From CALFXN01 sp937957815 (GTDB taxonomy: Bacteria > Synergistota > Synergistia > Synergistales > Aminobacteriaceae), in the NCBI GenBank assembly GCA_036788195.1, contig DAIQNX010000011.1, positions 1-64,000 on the forward strand: 64,000 nt of DNA, written 5' to 3'. This document shows, piece by piece, positions 1 to 8,391 of this stretch (position 1 is the first letter of the stretch; every line of letters starts with the position of its first letter). The translations under genes and the position numbers were made by a program. The notes below the pieces were generated by a model that saw only the letters and a program-made list of their open reading frames with translations, searched no databases and was not told the origin of the DNA.

Positions 1-41
1 GGATTAAAAGTCCGGTGCTCTACCTGCTGAGCTAACGGCTC
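1..41 (-). tRNA. tRNA-Lys (anticodon TTT), partial, cut by the window edge
   Basis: Read on the minus strand, the first 41 nt of a tRNA are visible. They show a 7-nt acceptor arm (GAGCCGT), T8-A9, a D-arm with GCTC/GAGC and the GG of the D-loop, and an anticodon loop CTTTTAA with anticodon TTT. The rest, including the T-arm, lies outside the window. It is preceded by its own strong promoter. Confidence 0.9.
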
Positions 42-90
42 TTTCCGCCGCGAAAGTCTGCTTTTTGTCCATTCCTGCGGCAGCTCAGAA

Positions 91-119
91 AGTATAAACA
101 CCGAAATCGGCAGTGTCAA
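91..119 (-). promoter_or_regulatory. Sigma-70-type promoter of the tRNA-Lys gene
   Basis: On the minus strand TTGACA (114-119) is followed after exactly 17 nt by TATACT (91-96), about 50 nt before the tRNA-Lys 5' end. The -35 box is a perfect consensus match. This is the best-looking housekeeping promoter in the window. Confidence 0.8.
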
Positions 120-263
120 GGGTCGCCGAACGCGACCACGGAATTCTATCACGCTTTCGCACCGTTGCAAAGAGGAGAAAAAGAACCGCATTCCTCACCC
201 CGGCTGAACCTCATCCGGTGTCCGTTTTCCGACAGTCCTGCGCCCCTCGCTCCTCGTCTTGCG

Positions 264-1706
264 TCAAGGAGTGACTGCCTCCTCAAAAAGCTGCGCGGCA
301 TGTTCCCGCCGCTTCCGGTGAGTTCCGAGCATTCGATTGTACTCGAGCAGGTCTTTTCGGGCCTCTTCGATTCTGTTTCCGACCTCCGAAGGCGCGGTTC
401 CGCCCGTGGTCGCCCTCCGTTCCACGCTCGCCCGGAGGGAGAGGATACCCCCGAGATCTCCGCCCGCTTCGGGAAGAAGACTCATCCACTCGGATTTCGT
501 GATGTCGAAGAGTGTCTTCCGTTCATCGAGGCAGAATCTGACGACCTTTCCGACTTTCCAGTGGGCGTCCCTGAACGGAACCCCACGTCTTACGAGGTAT
601 TCCGCGATATCGGTGGCCAACACGAGCCCGTCCGACATGCAGCGTACGGCCCGATCGCCGTCGATTTCCACAGTGGACAGGAGCGGTGGCAGCACCGCGA
701 GGGTGGAAGCGATCACTCCGAGGGACGATTCCATGCCTCGCTTGTCTTCCTGGAGATCCCGGTCGTATGTCATCGGAAGCCCCTTCAGGGAAACGAGAAG
801 ATCGATGAGATGTCCGATGATCTGCCCCGTTTTCCCTCTGACGAGTTCGAGAATATCGGGGTTCTTTTTCTGCGGCATCATGCTCGATCCCGTGCAGAAG
901 GCATCGGGAAGCAACAACCATCCGAACTCCTGGGAGCTGTAGAGTACGAGATCTTCCGAAAGGCGGCTGGCGTGGACCGCGAACATCGCCGCAAATGAAT
1001 GGTAGTTGTAGATGTAGTCCCTTTGTCCCACGGAATCGAGACTGTTTCGCGTCGGTCCGTCGAAACCGAGAAGCGATGCCGAATACCCGCGGTCGAGCGG
1101 AAGCGTCGATCCTGCGAGAGCCCCCGCTCCGAGGGGGCATTCTTTCATCGCGTCGAGCGCGAAGAGCAGCCTTTCGAAATCGCGATGAAAGGCCTCGAAG
1201 TGCGCCATCCAGTAGTGTCCCATCGTGATCGGCTGAGCCTGCTGCACGTGCGTATACCCCGGGACGATGACGTCCCTGTGTCCTTGCGCCTTCGTCGTGA
1301 GCACGTCGAGAAGGGAGAGTACCCCATCTCCGAGGGAAAGAAGACGGTCCCGAAGAAAGAGACGCATCGAGGTCGCCACCTGATCGTTCCGGCTGCGTCC
1401 CGTATGGAGCCGCGCTCCCGCCGCTCCGGTCAGTTCCGTCAGGCGATGCTCGATGTTCATATGCACGTCTTCGAGATCGACCGAAGGAACGTAGTCGCCC
1501 GAACGGATTTCGTCGAGAATCCGGAGCAATCCCTGGCGAATGACGGCCGCATCCTCTTGCGGTATCACTTCCGCCTTCGCGAGCGCGCATACGTGCGCGA
1601 TGCTCCCCTGAATGTCGAACTCCGCAAGGCACCAGTCGATATCGAGGGACTGCGTAAAATCACGGACGACGTCCGTCGTCTCCTGGGAGAACCGCCCTTT
1701 CCACAT
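264..1706 (-). CDS. argH: Argininosuccinate lyase
   Basis: This cytosolic enzyme splits argininosuccinate into arginine and fumarate, the last step of arginine synthesis. The 480-residue product carries the fumarase/aspartase superfamily signature SSMMPQKKN at about residues 274-282, TGRSRNDQ near 102-109 and the YTHVQQAQP segment near 151-159. Length is normal for the family. The ATG at 1706 is chosen because GGAAGG lies about 6 nt upstream and the homology starts there; a longer open frame upstream lacks family similarity. It begins 19 nt after the DUF501 gene, so the two are probably cotranscribed. No other arginine gene is nearby. Confidence 0.95.
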   Translation of the reverse strand: MWKGRFSQETTDVVRDFTQSLDIDWCLAEFDIQGSIAHVCALAKAEVIPQEDAAVIRQGLLRILDEIRSGDYVPSVDLEDVHMNIEHRLTELTGAAGARLHTGRSRNDQVATSMRLFLRDRLLSLGDGVLSLLDVLTTKAQGHRDVIVPGYTHVQQAQPITMGHYWMAHFEAFHRDFERLLFALDAMKECPLGAGALAGSTLPLDRGYSASLLGFDGPTRNSLDSVGQRDYIYNYHSFAAMFAVHASRLSEDLVLYSSQEFGWLLLPDAFCTGSSMMPQKKNPDILELVRGKTGQIIGHLIDLLVSLKGLPMTYDRDLQEDKRGMESSLGVIASTLAVLPPLLSTVEIDGDRAVRCMSDGLVLATDIAEYLVRRGVPFRDAHWKVGKVVRFCLDERKTLFDITKSEWMSLLPEAGGDLGGILSLRASVERRATTGGTAPSEVGNRIEEARKDLLEYNRMLGTHRKRREHAAQLFEEAVTP

Positions 1707-1725
1707 GAAAGATCCTTCCTTTCCG

Positions 1726-2358
1726 TTATGTGACAATAGAAGACTGTGGCGCCGGAACGCATCCAAAGGAATGAGGATCGTCGCACGCGTTTCCGCCGAT
1801 TTTCTCCGCGAGCCATTCCCGAGCGGGATGCCGGCCAAGAGCAAGCCACGAAGCCGTGTGAAGGTGGAGACATTTGACGCCGGTCCGTCCCGAAGAACCG
1901 AGCGGCATCGTTCCCCCGACGCCGCCGAGCCGGAACGAACGCCACTGCGTCCGCCGCCTCGCGGAGAGAAACGTCCGCGTCCGCTCGGGGATAAGAAGCG
2001 AGCGAATCGCGGAATATACGCGGTGATACCGCATCCATTCGGATTCCTTCCCTACGAGCGCGGATTCCATTTCGCGGACGCCACCAGCCGTTTCGAGGGT
2101 GGCGCACTTTTTCCGGAGCATCGGGCACGAAAGCCAGAAGAGCGTCGGGAAGGGACGACTATCGGAAAGCGGATCGCAGAGAATAACGCGCGGAAATCCG
2201 TGCGCACACCGGCAACCTGCCGCGAGGACCAGCTCCTTCCGGAACTTCCTGTCCCGCATCTGGGAGGCGAGGAGCCGGAAGTCGTCTCTGTCGCAGGGGA
2301 CAAAAAAAAGAGGGCGGAATATGCCCTCCGAAAAAACGACGGAAAAGAACGAGCGCAT
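1726..2358 (-). CDS. DUF501 family protein
   Basis: A 210-residue protein recognised as DUF501. It has an RCAHGFPRVI segment, the hallmark FPTLFWLSCP near residue 75, and the C-terminal motif GVKCLHLHTASWLALGRHP. Function is unknown. In Actinobacteria the family sits between divIC-like and ppx genes, but here it lies between an S1-domain gene and argH. The ATG at 2358 overlaps the upstream TAA by one base. The next ATG (2259) has no ribosome binding site and would cut into the conserved N-terminal region. An intrinsic terminator hairpin lies inside codons 11-19 of this reading frame, which is odd. Confidence 0.85.
   Translation of the reverse strand: MRSFFSVVFSEGIFRPLFFVPCDRDDFRLLASQMRDRKFRKELVLAAGCRCAHGFPRVILCDPLSDSRPFPTLFWLSCPMLRKKCATLETAGGVREMESALVGKESEWMRYHRVYSAIRSLLIPERTRTFLSARRRTQWRSFRLGGVGGTMPLGSSGRTGVKCLHLHTASWLALGRHPAREWLAEKIGGNACDDPHSFGCVPAPQSSIVT
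2302..2328 (-). terminator. Intrinsic terminator after the S1-domain gene, inside the DUF501 5' end
   Basis: On the minus strand GAGGGC (323-328 of the 2 kb region) pairs with GCCCTC (310-315) across a 7-nt loop, followed by eight Ts (2302-2309). It ends about 30 nt downstream of the S1 stop codon. Because the DUF501 frame runs through it, it may act as a partial terminator or attenuator. Confidence 0.8.
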
Positions 2359-2774
2359 TATTTCGGCTTTGCAGCCCGCTTCTTGCCGGATTTCGACGAA
2401 TTGATCTTGCTGTTGAGGTCCGCGATCTTCTGCTCGCTGATTTTCAGGAACGAGGAGATCTTCTTCTCGAACGTATCTTCCCGGCCGGCACCCGAGTGCT
2501 GACGCACAGGCCGATCTTCGAGGCGCTTGATCGACAGGTCGATCCGTCCCTTTTCGTCGATCTTTATGACCTTCGCCTTGACTTCCTGTTGAAGCTGCAG
2601 AATATCCTCGACCTTCTTGACATAGCTCGTCGAGAGTTCGGAGATATGGATCATGCCTCGCTGTCCCGACTTCAGCCGGACAAAGGCGCCGTAGGGCATA
2701 ATCTGCTCGACGACGCACTCCGCTATTTCTCCTTCCTGAACCGGAGGCACTACGGGTTTCTTCTCTTCGGTCAT
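2358..2774 (-). CDS. S1-domain RNA-binding protein
   Basis: A 138-residue protein with one S1 (OB-fold) domain at about residues 14-82 (IMPYGAFVRL, GMIHISELS, VKAKVIKID, GRIDLSIKRL). A lysine/serine-rich tail ends in GKKRAAKPK. It resembles the YabR/general-stress-protein-13 class of small S1 proteins, which associate with ribosomes or RNA; the exact role is unknown. The ATG at 2774 is chosen because GGAGGG lies about 10 nt upstream and the homology begins there. It is followed directly by DUF501 (TAATG overlap) and preceded by a 79-nt gap holding a long inverted repeat. Confidence 0.85.
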   Translation of the reverse strand: MTEEKKPVVPPVQEGEIAECVVEQIMPYGAFVRLKSGQRGMIHISELSTSYVKKVEDILQLQQEVKAKVIKIDEKGRIDLSIKRLEDRPVRQHSGAGREDTFEKKISSFLKISEQKIADLNSKINSSKSGKKRAAKPK

Positions 2775-2796
2775 TGACTCATCGACCCTCCAGATA

Positions 2797-2858
2797 GGTG
2801 ATTGTGTGACTCCCTTTTCGTCGATCTTCCCTGACACTTCCCTTGAGTCTCAATCACC
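2797..2858 (-). other. Long-range inverted repeat in the leader of the S1-domain gene
   Basis: Arms CAATCACC (2851-2858) and GGTGATTG (2797-2804) are perfectly complementary. Inside them GAGTC (2845-2849) and GACTC (2808-2812) also pair, giving an 8+5 bp interrupted stem closing a roughly 32-nt apical region. There is no T-run, so it is not a normal terminator. The SD of the S1 gene follows directly. It could be a folded leader element; function is not known. Confidence 0.4.
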
Positions 2859-3480
2859 CCCGGCTGCCAACCACATCGGGAGCGTCCATCCGGGACCACT
2901 CCCATTCGAAGCCGCCGCCCTCCCCTATTTTCTTCATGAGAAACGTGCCGTAGGGCGCCTGCGCTCTGCTTTCGAGATTATACCAGATCAGCAGCGTTCC
3001 CTTCTGCCGGTTGAGCGCCGTTTTCAGGACCGCCTCGCGGATCACCGGAGCGTAATACGCGAGAAAGATCCGTTTTCCCGGAAGTGGCCTTTGCGAGACG
3101 TATGAGGAACGGTTTCTTCTCTCCTGAGGCAGGACACGCGCAAATCGCGCGCCGTTCCTGATCTTCGACGAAAGTCCGCCTACAGCGTCTCCGTGAACGT
3201 CCGTCGGGAAGGATACGATTTGCCCCCCACGAACGGACGGACGCAGGGAACGTGTCCGGAAACTTTTGCTGGAACATGCGAGGGAATGTGTTCCGATAAG
3301 AGATACGGGAACGATCCTGGGTTTCGACGCCCCTCTGTGAATCGTAACGGAACGTTGCCCGTTCCGGACCGTGACGGACGACGCATCTTCACGTCTCGGG
3401 AGGGATCGGATCCTGATGCGGCCCAGAAAGAGGCGCCGGAGATATTCCTTCAGCTCTTCAGTGAGACGACTCGGATCCAT
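2854..3480 (-). CDS. Conserved-looking hypothetical protein (unknown function)
   Basis: I do not recognise this 208-residue protein. It is basic, has no obvious signal peptide or membrane segment, and ends with a well-ordered stretch (GTLLIWYNLES, APYGTFLMKKIGEG, FEWEWSRMD). The ATG at 3480 overlaps the end of the preceding gene by 23 nt; the SD is weak (GAAGAAGAA). It is the last of three unknown genes downstream of fapA, so it may belong to the flagellar transcript. A role in motility is only a guess from position. Confidence 0.6.
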   Translation of the reverse strand: MDPSRLTEELKEYLRRLFLGRIRIRSLPRREDASSVTVRNGQRSVTIHRGASKPRIVPVSLIGTHSLACSSKSFRTRSLRPSVRGGQIVSFPTDVHGDAVGGLSSKIRNGARFARVLPQERRNRSSYVSQRPLPGKRIFLAYYAPVIREAVLKTALNRQKGTLLIWYNLESRAQAPYGTFLMKKIGEGGGFEWEWSRMDAPDVVGSRG

Positions 3481-4030
3481 TCGATTCTTCTTCGACGACA
3501 CCGAGCGCTTTCTCGATCCTCGAAAAGGGTTCCAGGAGCTCCATCGTCGATGCCGCGTCCACGAGCAGCTGCGAGACGCCACGGGCCTCGTCCTCGCGAA
3601 GGTCGGGAAGATAAAGCCGCAGCGGAGCGCTGACGGAATCGGCCTGCAGGAGGAAAACTCCGGGTTCCTGCTGGGGTTCGAGATCTCCGGTAGCGGAAAG
3701 AGGCCGGTTGGTGCTTTGCGCGAGCGCACAGACCTTCGCGTTCACGATACGCCTGAGCGGCACTATAAGCGAGCTTTCCGCGACGATCCAGAAGACGGGA
3801 CGGACTTCGCACGCCTTCACGAGGCTTCCGAGAATAAGCTCTTCCCTGAGATAGACCTCGAGAGACTGTCCGTACAGGACCTTTTCGAGCTTTGTGGGAC
3901 GGATCGGATCAGTATAGCGGAAGTCGAGCGGAATACCGCGGAAGTCAACCGCCAGCAGCGCTCCGCGGAACAGTCCGCGATCGCCGCTGACCGTGACGTA
4001 TCCCAGAATCTTCGGTCCGGCGTCACGCAT
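3458..4030 (-). CDS. Hypothetical protein downstream of fapA
   Basis: A 190-residue soluble protein of unknown function. It begins with MRDAGPKILGYVTVSGDRG and contains several hydrophobic beta-like stretches (GALLAVDFRGIPLDFRYTD, RPVFWIVAESS). I favour the ATG at 4030: it has GGAG 8 nt upstream and overlaps the upstream stop by 8 nt (ATGCGTGA). An ATG at 4045 lacks an SD. The translational overlap on both sides indicates an operon with the 104- and 208-residue neighbours. Confidence 0.65.
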   Translation of the reverse strand: MRDAGPKILGYVTVSGDRGLFRGALLAVDFRGIPLDFRYTDPIRPTKLEKVLYGQSLEVYLREELILGSLVKACEVRPVFWIVAESSLIVPLRRIVNAKVCALAQSTNRPLSATGDLEPQQEPGVFLLQADSVSAPLRLYLPDLREDEARGVSQLLVDAASTMELLEPFSRIEKALGVVEEESNGSESSH

Positions 4031-4337
4031 AGAAGTCGACTCCATCTTTCGCAGCTTTCGACTGGGTTTCGGACGACTCGTCTTCTTCCTGTCCCGGCTT
4101 CTTCTTCTTTTGTCTTTCCTCCGAATCCCCGCCCCGGTTCCGATCCCTTCGGACGCGCACGCCGGATGCTTCCTCGGACGATTCGAAGGTCTGCACGGTC
4201 TGATCCTTGTGAATGGCTTCGGCTACGGCCTCTCCTTCCCGCCCCGTCTGAAGGGCCTGGGCCGTCGCCTCCCGGACGTTCTTGACCGCATGTTCCAGAT
4301 TTAAATGTGACAGCTGCATTTGGACCGGTTCTACCAT
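4023..4337 (-). CDS. Small charged hypothetical protein downstream of fapA
   Basis: A 104-residue protein. The first half is helical (QLSHLNLEHAVKNVREATAQ) and the second half is very rich in Lys, Arg, Glu and Asp with a run of lysines (EERQKKKKPGQEEDE), so it is probably disordered. No known domain is visible. The ATG at 4337 has a GGGGAGG SD about 5 nt upstream. It lies 45 nt after fapA. Confidence 0.65.
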   Translation of the reverse strand: MVEPVQMQLSHLNLEHAVKNVREATAQALQTGREGEAVAEAIHKDQTVQTFESSEEASGVRVRRDRNRGGDSEERQKKKKPGQEEDESSETQSKAAKDGVDFYA

Positions 4338-4382
4338 GCTTTCCTCCCCGGTACGATTCCGAACGGGATTTAAAAAGCCGCG

Positions 4383-5975
4383 TCAATAGTCGTACGGTTT
4401 GACCTTGATCTCTCCGCCTTCGAAGACAAACGCGCAGAATTTCTGTTCTTCTCGGACGATATACGTCAAACCCCTGATCGATATCGTTACGCCCGGGTAA
4501 CAGGCTCCCCTGACGCGGACGCACCCCTTCGTCTTGCTCATTTCGATCCGTTCCTCGAGTTCCCGCAGTTCGTCCCCTTCGGACTTGAGCTTCGACTGAA
4601 GCTGAAAGCTCGCCTTCATCAGGCTGATGAGAATACTCCGTTTTGCCTCGTCGAGCTGTCCCGAGGACTCGAGTTTTTTCAGATACTGAATGTTCGTCTC
4701 GACTTTTTTGTAGTTGGCGTCGTCGGATTCAAGAACCTCGAGAAGCTCCTTCCGGCGTTCGACATACTCCGGCAGAACACCGACCGTGACTTCCGTCCGG
4801 GTTCCCATTTCGCTTCCAAGATTCAGACAGATGACCTCGCTGCCGGCCTGGATTTTCCCCCCGGCGATCTGCGCCTTGCTTCCCCCTGCGACCGTAACTG
4901 AACCGTGCGCCCCGATATCGCTGTGCAGAACGGCATTTTTGACGTTGAGATTTTTCTTCGACCGGACGGTCGCCTGGTCGATGAACCCAACCGTGATATC
5001 GCCCTGCGCACTGATCCGTGCCTTGCCCATTCCGCGGATTCCGCCGTGGATCGTGACGTCTCCGCCGCTTGCGATCTTCGCGCCCTCGACGACGCCGTTG
5101 ACTTCCACGTTGCCCGAAGAGTTGATGGAGAAGCCTTCGCGAACCGATCCCCGGACCACGACCGTACCTATGAAATCAATGTTTCCGACGCTGAAATCGA
5201 GATCCTCCTCGACTTGGAAAACCGGCAGCACATTCAGCTTTCCGTTTTTGAGGACGAGATGCCCGTCGATATCCGCGTACAGCTCGTTGCCCGTCTCGGA
5301 GACCCTTGTCCCGCTTCCGGCCGGAATCGTTCGCTCGCGCCCGTTCTTTCCCCTGATCGGCGCTCCGAGGACATTCATTCCGTCCTTGCCCTCCGTGGCG
5401 GGAGTCTTCGTCGCGAGAAGCTGGTTCTTCACGATGACGGTCACAACGCCCGTCTCGCGGAAATCGACCTTCTCCCCCTCTCCTACCTCCTTCGGTTTCG
5501 AGGTACCGAATGCTATCATATATTCCACTTCGGAGTCGGTGCCATCTACCGCGGGAGTGCCTTCGGCGACACGGACCCAGTGGCCCGTATCCCGCGTCTG
5601 AAGGAGATCTCGGATGACGTCTTTCCTTATACCGTATACAACTCCCTTTTCTCCGAGTTTCAGGACGATTTCTTCCTCGGTCGGCCAGGGAGCGGCCCCT
5701 GCGGGAGGTTCGACCCATGCGTCCGCGCTGAGCTTGTCCGAACTTATCTGGACATCGATCTCGGCCGCCTTGTCCTGTTCCGAAGTCCGTTCTGCCACTC
5801 TGACGGCTTTCTCTCCGTGGCCGTTCACGAAACTTGTGACGGCATCTCCGTCGTAATCCGAGATCCCCTCGGTTTTCAGAGCGAAAACGACTGACGGAAC
5901 AGACAGTGGAACATTCGGGGCAGCCACCAGATATACTCCGTCTTCACGGTACTCGACACGAACCACGTCTTCCAT
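4383..5975 (-). CDS. fapA: FapA family protein (DUF342, flagellar assembly protein A)
   Basis: A 530-residue FapA/DUF342 protein. The N-terminal region (about 1-170) precedes the conserved DUF342 core. A right-handed beta-helix-like repeat follows, with recurring GNVEVNGVV, GGDVTIHGGI, GDITVGFID and GSVTVAGGS units (about 265-370). Then comes a coiled-coil stretch (about 400-480) and a C-terminal beta segment (YPGVTISIRG). In Bacillus and Vibrio, family members affect flagellation or polar recruitment of CheA; the molecular activity is unsettled. It lies 37 nt after the sigma gene. The ATG at 5975 has GGGAGGG about 10 nt upstream. Confidence 0.9.
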   Translation of the reverse strand: MEDVVRVEYREDGVYLVAAPNVPLSVPSVVFALKTEGISDYDGDAVTSFVNGHGEKAVRVAERTSEQDKAAEIDVQISSDKLSADAWVEPPAGAAPWPTEEEIVLKLGEKGVVYGIRKDVIRDLLQTRDTGHWVRVAEGTPAVDGTDSEVEYMIAFGTSKPKEVGEGEKVDFRETGVVTVIVKNQLLATKTPATEGKDGMNVLGAPIRGKNGRERTIPAGSGTRVSETGNELYADIDGHLVLKNGKLNVLPVFQVEEDLDFSVGNIDFIGTVVVRGSVREGFSINSSGNVEVNGVVEGAKIASGGDVTIHGGIRGMGKARISAQGDITVGFIDQATVRSKKNLNVKNAVLHSDIGAHGSVTVAGGSKAQIAGGKIQAGSEVICLNLGSEMGTRTEVTVGVLPEYVERRKELLEVLESDDANYKKVETNIQYLKKLESSGQLDEAKRSILISLMKASFQLQSKLKSEGDELRELEERIEMSKTKGCVRVRGACYPGVTISIRGLTYIVREEQKFCAFVFEGGEIKVKPYDY

Positions 5976-6012
5976 AGTGATCAGTCCCTCCCGTTGCTCT
6001 TTTCCGGATGTT

Positions 6013-6762
6013 CTACACGCGCAGGAGTCCTCTCAATATTGAGAGGGCCTTCCCATGGATCTGGGAAACCCGTGACTCTGTAACGCCGAGAATTCTGCCG
6101 ATTTCCTTGAGCGTCAACCCTTCGTAATAGTAGAGCGAAATGACCTGCATCTCCCGCTCCGGAAGCCGGCGGAGTGCATCCGTGACGCGGTCGACATCGT
6201 CTCCCTCTTCGATGCGTTCCGAAGCCTCCTCGGCGCCTTCGTCCGCAACGACTCCATCTCTCGTGACCTCGCCGTCCTCGAGCGCGATGACTTCGTCCAG
6301 CGAAACGATATAACTCCGGCTCGCGAGTTCGAGTGTCTCCCGGTACTCGCGCTCGTCCATCCGGAGCGCCGTCATGAGATCACGATCGGCGAGTCCTCCC
6401 TTGTCCTGAAGCACCTGGTCCATCGCCTTTCCGAGTCGCTGGAGTTTCTCGCGCCCCGTTCGGGATATCCAGTCGTACTTCCTGAGCTCGTCGAGGATCG
6501 CGCCGCGGATTCGCGGAACCGCAAACGTCTGGAAGGAAAACCCTTTGGAAACATCGAACCGGTCAATCGCATCAAGGAGACCGAAAATTCCGAAACTGAG
6601 CAGATCCTCGTAGTCGAGCCCTGGTGGGGGTGTCACGGCCATGCGCGCACAGACGTACTTTACGAGCGGAAGATACCGGGTGATGATCCGGTCCCTGCTT
6701 CCCTCCGTCACGTGCGTGTGGTAGGCATCCCAGAGTTTCGCATCGGCTTCCTTCAGGGCCAC
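6013..6762 (-). CDS. fliA: RNA polymerase sigma factor, FliA/SigD (sigma-28) family
   Basis: This 249-residue alternative sigma factor should direct RNA polymerase to late flagellar and chemotaxis promoters. Region 2 (about 28-95) has YLPLVKYVCARM and DYEDLLSFGIFGLLDAIDRF. Region 3 follows with the RIRGAILDELRKYDW signature typical of FliA/WhiG. Region 4 (about 195-245) ends with the helix-turn-helix LTLKEIGRILGVTESRVSQI. The start is GTG at 6762 with AGGGGGA 6 nt upstream. As in B. subtilis sigD it sits near the end of the fla/che cluster, after cheC-cheD. No flgM anti-sigma gene is seen here. Confidence 0.95.
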   Translation of the reverse strand: MALKEADAKLWDAYHTHVTEGSRDRIITRYLPLVKYVCARMAVTPPPGLDYEDLLSFGIFGLLDAIDRFDVSKGFSFQTFAVPRIRGAILDELRKYDWISRTGREKLQRLGKAMDQVLQDKGGLADRDLMTALRMDEREYRETLELASRSYIVSLDEVIALEDGEVTRDGVVADEGAEEASERIEEGDDVDRVTDALRRLPEREMQVISLYYYEGLTLKEIGRILGVTESRVSQIHGKALSILRGLLRV

Positions 6763-6773
6763 GGAAGATCCCC

Positions 6774-7865
6774 CTAGCCCAGAAAGAAGAAATACGTGAA
6801 CAGGAAGACGATTCCGGCTACCGCTGTAGCTGCGAGCATTTTAACCATCAGCGGAACTCGTCCGTCCTCGCTCGAGAACGGATTGGCCGCAGGGGCAAGC
6901 TTGACGCGAAGATCGGGCGAAGATTTGAAGATTCCCCGGATACCTTCCGAAATCGCGAGCGTGACGGCACACTGCCCGCTCTGGAGCTTTTCGATCGTAA
7001 GGACGGGAAAGGCGGTAGCCGTGCCATTCCTGGTCAGCGTTCGGCGCAGGATGCTCGCGAGTCCGCTGCCCTGGAGATCGACGATCACGACATCGTTCGG
7101 CCGGAGGTCCGAAACGGCCCGACCTTTGACCGGATCGAGAGCGGGAAGACAGACGATCCTGACTTCCCCGACGGGCAGAACGGCATCTTCCGGAACGGTC
7201 ACTTCCTCGGGAGAGGACTTTTTCTCCGGTTCGCCGAGTCCTCCGAGGTCGAGTCGTGTCTTGTTGAATCGTTCGATATGGATCTCCACCGTGAGATCGT
7301 AATGAAAAAGCGATGTCAACGTCGAGGAAAACTCGGCCGCCATCTCCGCTATATTTTCATCGGACCGGTAGAGACTGTTGATCGCTGTGGGAGAAAACAC
7401 CTTTCTGACGGGTTCCTGGACTCGTTTGTAGGAAACGCGCTCAAGGGCCGAGGTCATCTCCTGGATTGTGTTGCGGACTGACTCCCAGCTCGACTCCACG
7501 GAAAACGTCCCGGGGAGCGATGTGCTGCCGACCCATATCGTTTCATCGATCACTTCGCCGGACATCCCCTTCGCGATAATACAGACGGCCCCGGCGAATT
7601 CGTTCTGCCTGCGGGTCTCGAACCTGACCTTGACGGCGACGAACGCCGGAGCGAGAGCGGAAAGAAGCGGCAGGACGCGATCGGGGTCACCCCTGATCGC
7701 GGAGAGCAGCTGATCGAGCGCATCGGGACTGCATCCGAACATGGAGCACAACTCACCGGTCACTTCCGGAGGAAGAGAGCGGAATGAAATCCGGGACTCG
7801 GTGTCCGCCGGCTCGTTCACGGAATCGCTCTTTTCTTCGAAGACTTCTTCAGCCGTTTCCGTCAT
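6774..7865 (-). CDS. Tail-anchored hypothetical protein of the chemotaxis/sigma region
   Basis: A 363-residue protein I cannot assign. It starts with an acidic 30-residue leader. An alpha/beta middle (about 70-200) contains KVRFETRRQNEFAGAVCI and a TIWVG segment, followed by a charged linker. A beta-rich section (about 225-330) contains RPNDVVIVDLQGSG. The last ~20 residues form one membrane helix (AATAVAGIVFLFTYFFFLG), so the bulk should face the cytoplasm. It lies between cheD and the sigma gene, 11 nt before the latter, where B. subtilis has no counterpart except the membrane protein swrB just after sigD. A regulatory or basal-body role is plausible but unproven. Confidence 0.75.
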   Translation of the reverse strand: MTETAEEVFEEKSDSVNEPADTESRISFRSLPPEVTGELCSMFGCSPDALDQLLSAIRGDPDRVLPLLSALAPAFVAVKVRFETRRQNEFAGAVCIIAKGMSGEVIDETIWVGSTSLPGTFSVESSWESVRNTIQEMTSALERVSYKRVQEPVRKVFSPTAINSLYRSDENIAEMAAEFSSTLTSLFHYDLTVEIHIERFNKTRLDLGGLGEPEKKSSPEEVTVPEDAVLPVGEVRIVCLPALDPVKGRAVSDLRPNDVVIVDLQGSGLASILRRTLTRNGTATAFPVLTIEKLQSGQCAVTLAISEGIRGIFKSSPDLRVKLAPAANPFSSEDGRVPLMVKMLAATAVAGIVFLFTYFFFLG

Positions 7866-7892
7866 GCGGACTCAACTCCCTCCAAATGCTAT

Positions 7893-8387
7893 TCAGATAT
7901 CGACCCGTCCCTTTCCGAGCGTCTTCACGGCAAGCACCCACGTCAGTGTGGAGAACTCGACGCTCCGTCCCCTGTTGCCTCCGGTATCGCTCGAGACGAG
8001 ACTGATGGAACACTTTCGGAGCATCTCGGTCGTTTCCCTGATATTCCGTGCACCGACCGCGAGAAACTCGCTCTGATTCCCCGCAAGCGAGAACATCTGC
8101 GCCCCTCCGGCCATCTTCGCCTTGAGGCGTGAACGAAGCGCTCCCCTCTTGCAGACTTCGTCGATCAGCACCGGAACGGCAGTGTCCGCGAACTTCCCCG
8201 GTTTTTCGACGGGGACACCTCCGATGGAGTGACTCTCCGGGAGCATGATATGTGCCATCCCGGCAACTTTTCCTATGGTATCGAACAGAACGAGCCCGAT
8301 ACAGGACCCGAGACCCAGTGTCACCAGTGTCGCAGGAGCTGACGTCACGATGATATCCGCCATTCCGACGTGATAGACGGCGTCCAT
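7893..8387 (-). CDS. cheD: Chemoreceptor glutamine deamidase CheD
   Basis: CheD deamidates receptor glutamines and binds CheC in adaptation. The 164-residue protein has the active-site segment GLGSCIGLVL (catalytic Cys at about 29), the catalytic His in AGMAHIMLPES and KAKMAGGAQMF. Length and order match the family. It starts 4 nt after cheC, as in B. subtilis cheC-cheD. Confidence 0.95.
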   Translation of the reverse strand: MDAVYHVGMADIIVTSAPATLVTLGLGSCIGLVLFDTIGKVAGMAHIMLPESHSIGGVPVEKPGKFADTAVPVLIDEVCKRGALRSRLKAKMAGGAQMFSLAGNQSEFLAVGARNIRETTEMLRKCSISLVSSDTGGNRGRSVEFSTLTWVLAVKTLGKGRVDI

Positions 8388-8391
8388 GATC

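Noticed and set aside
158..263. Terminator after argH
   Set aside because: A CAC/GTG, CGG/CCG bulged stem upstream of a TTCTTTTT stretch is visible on the minus strand, but the pairing is weak and the T-run too distant.
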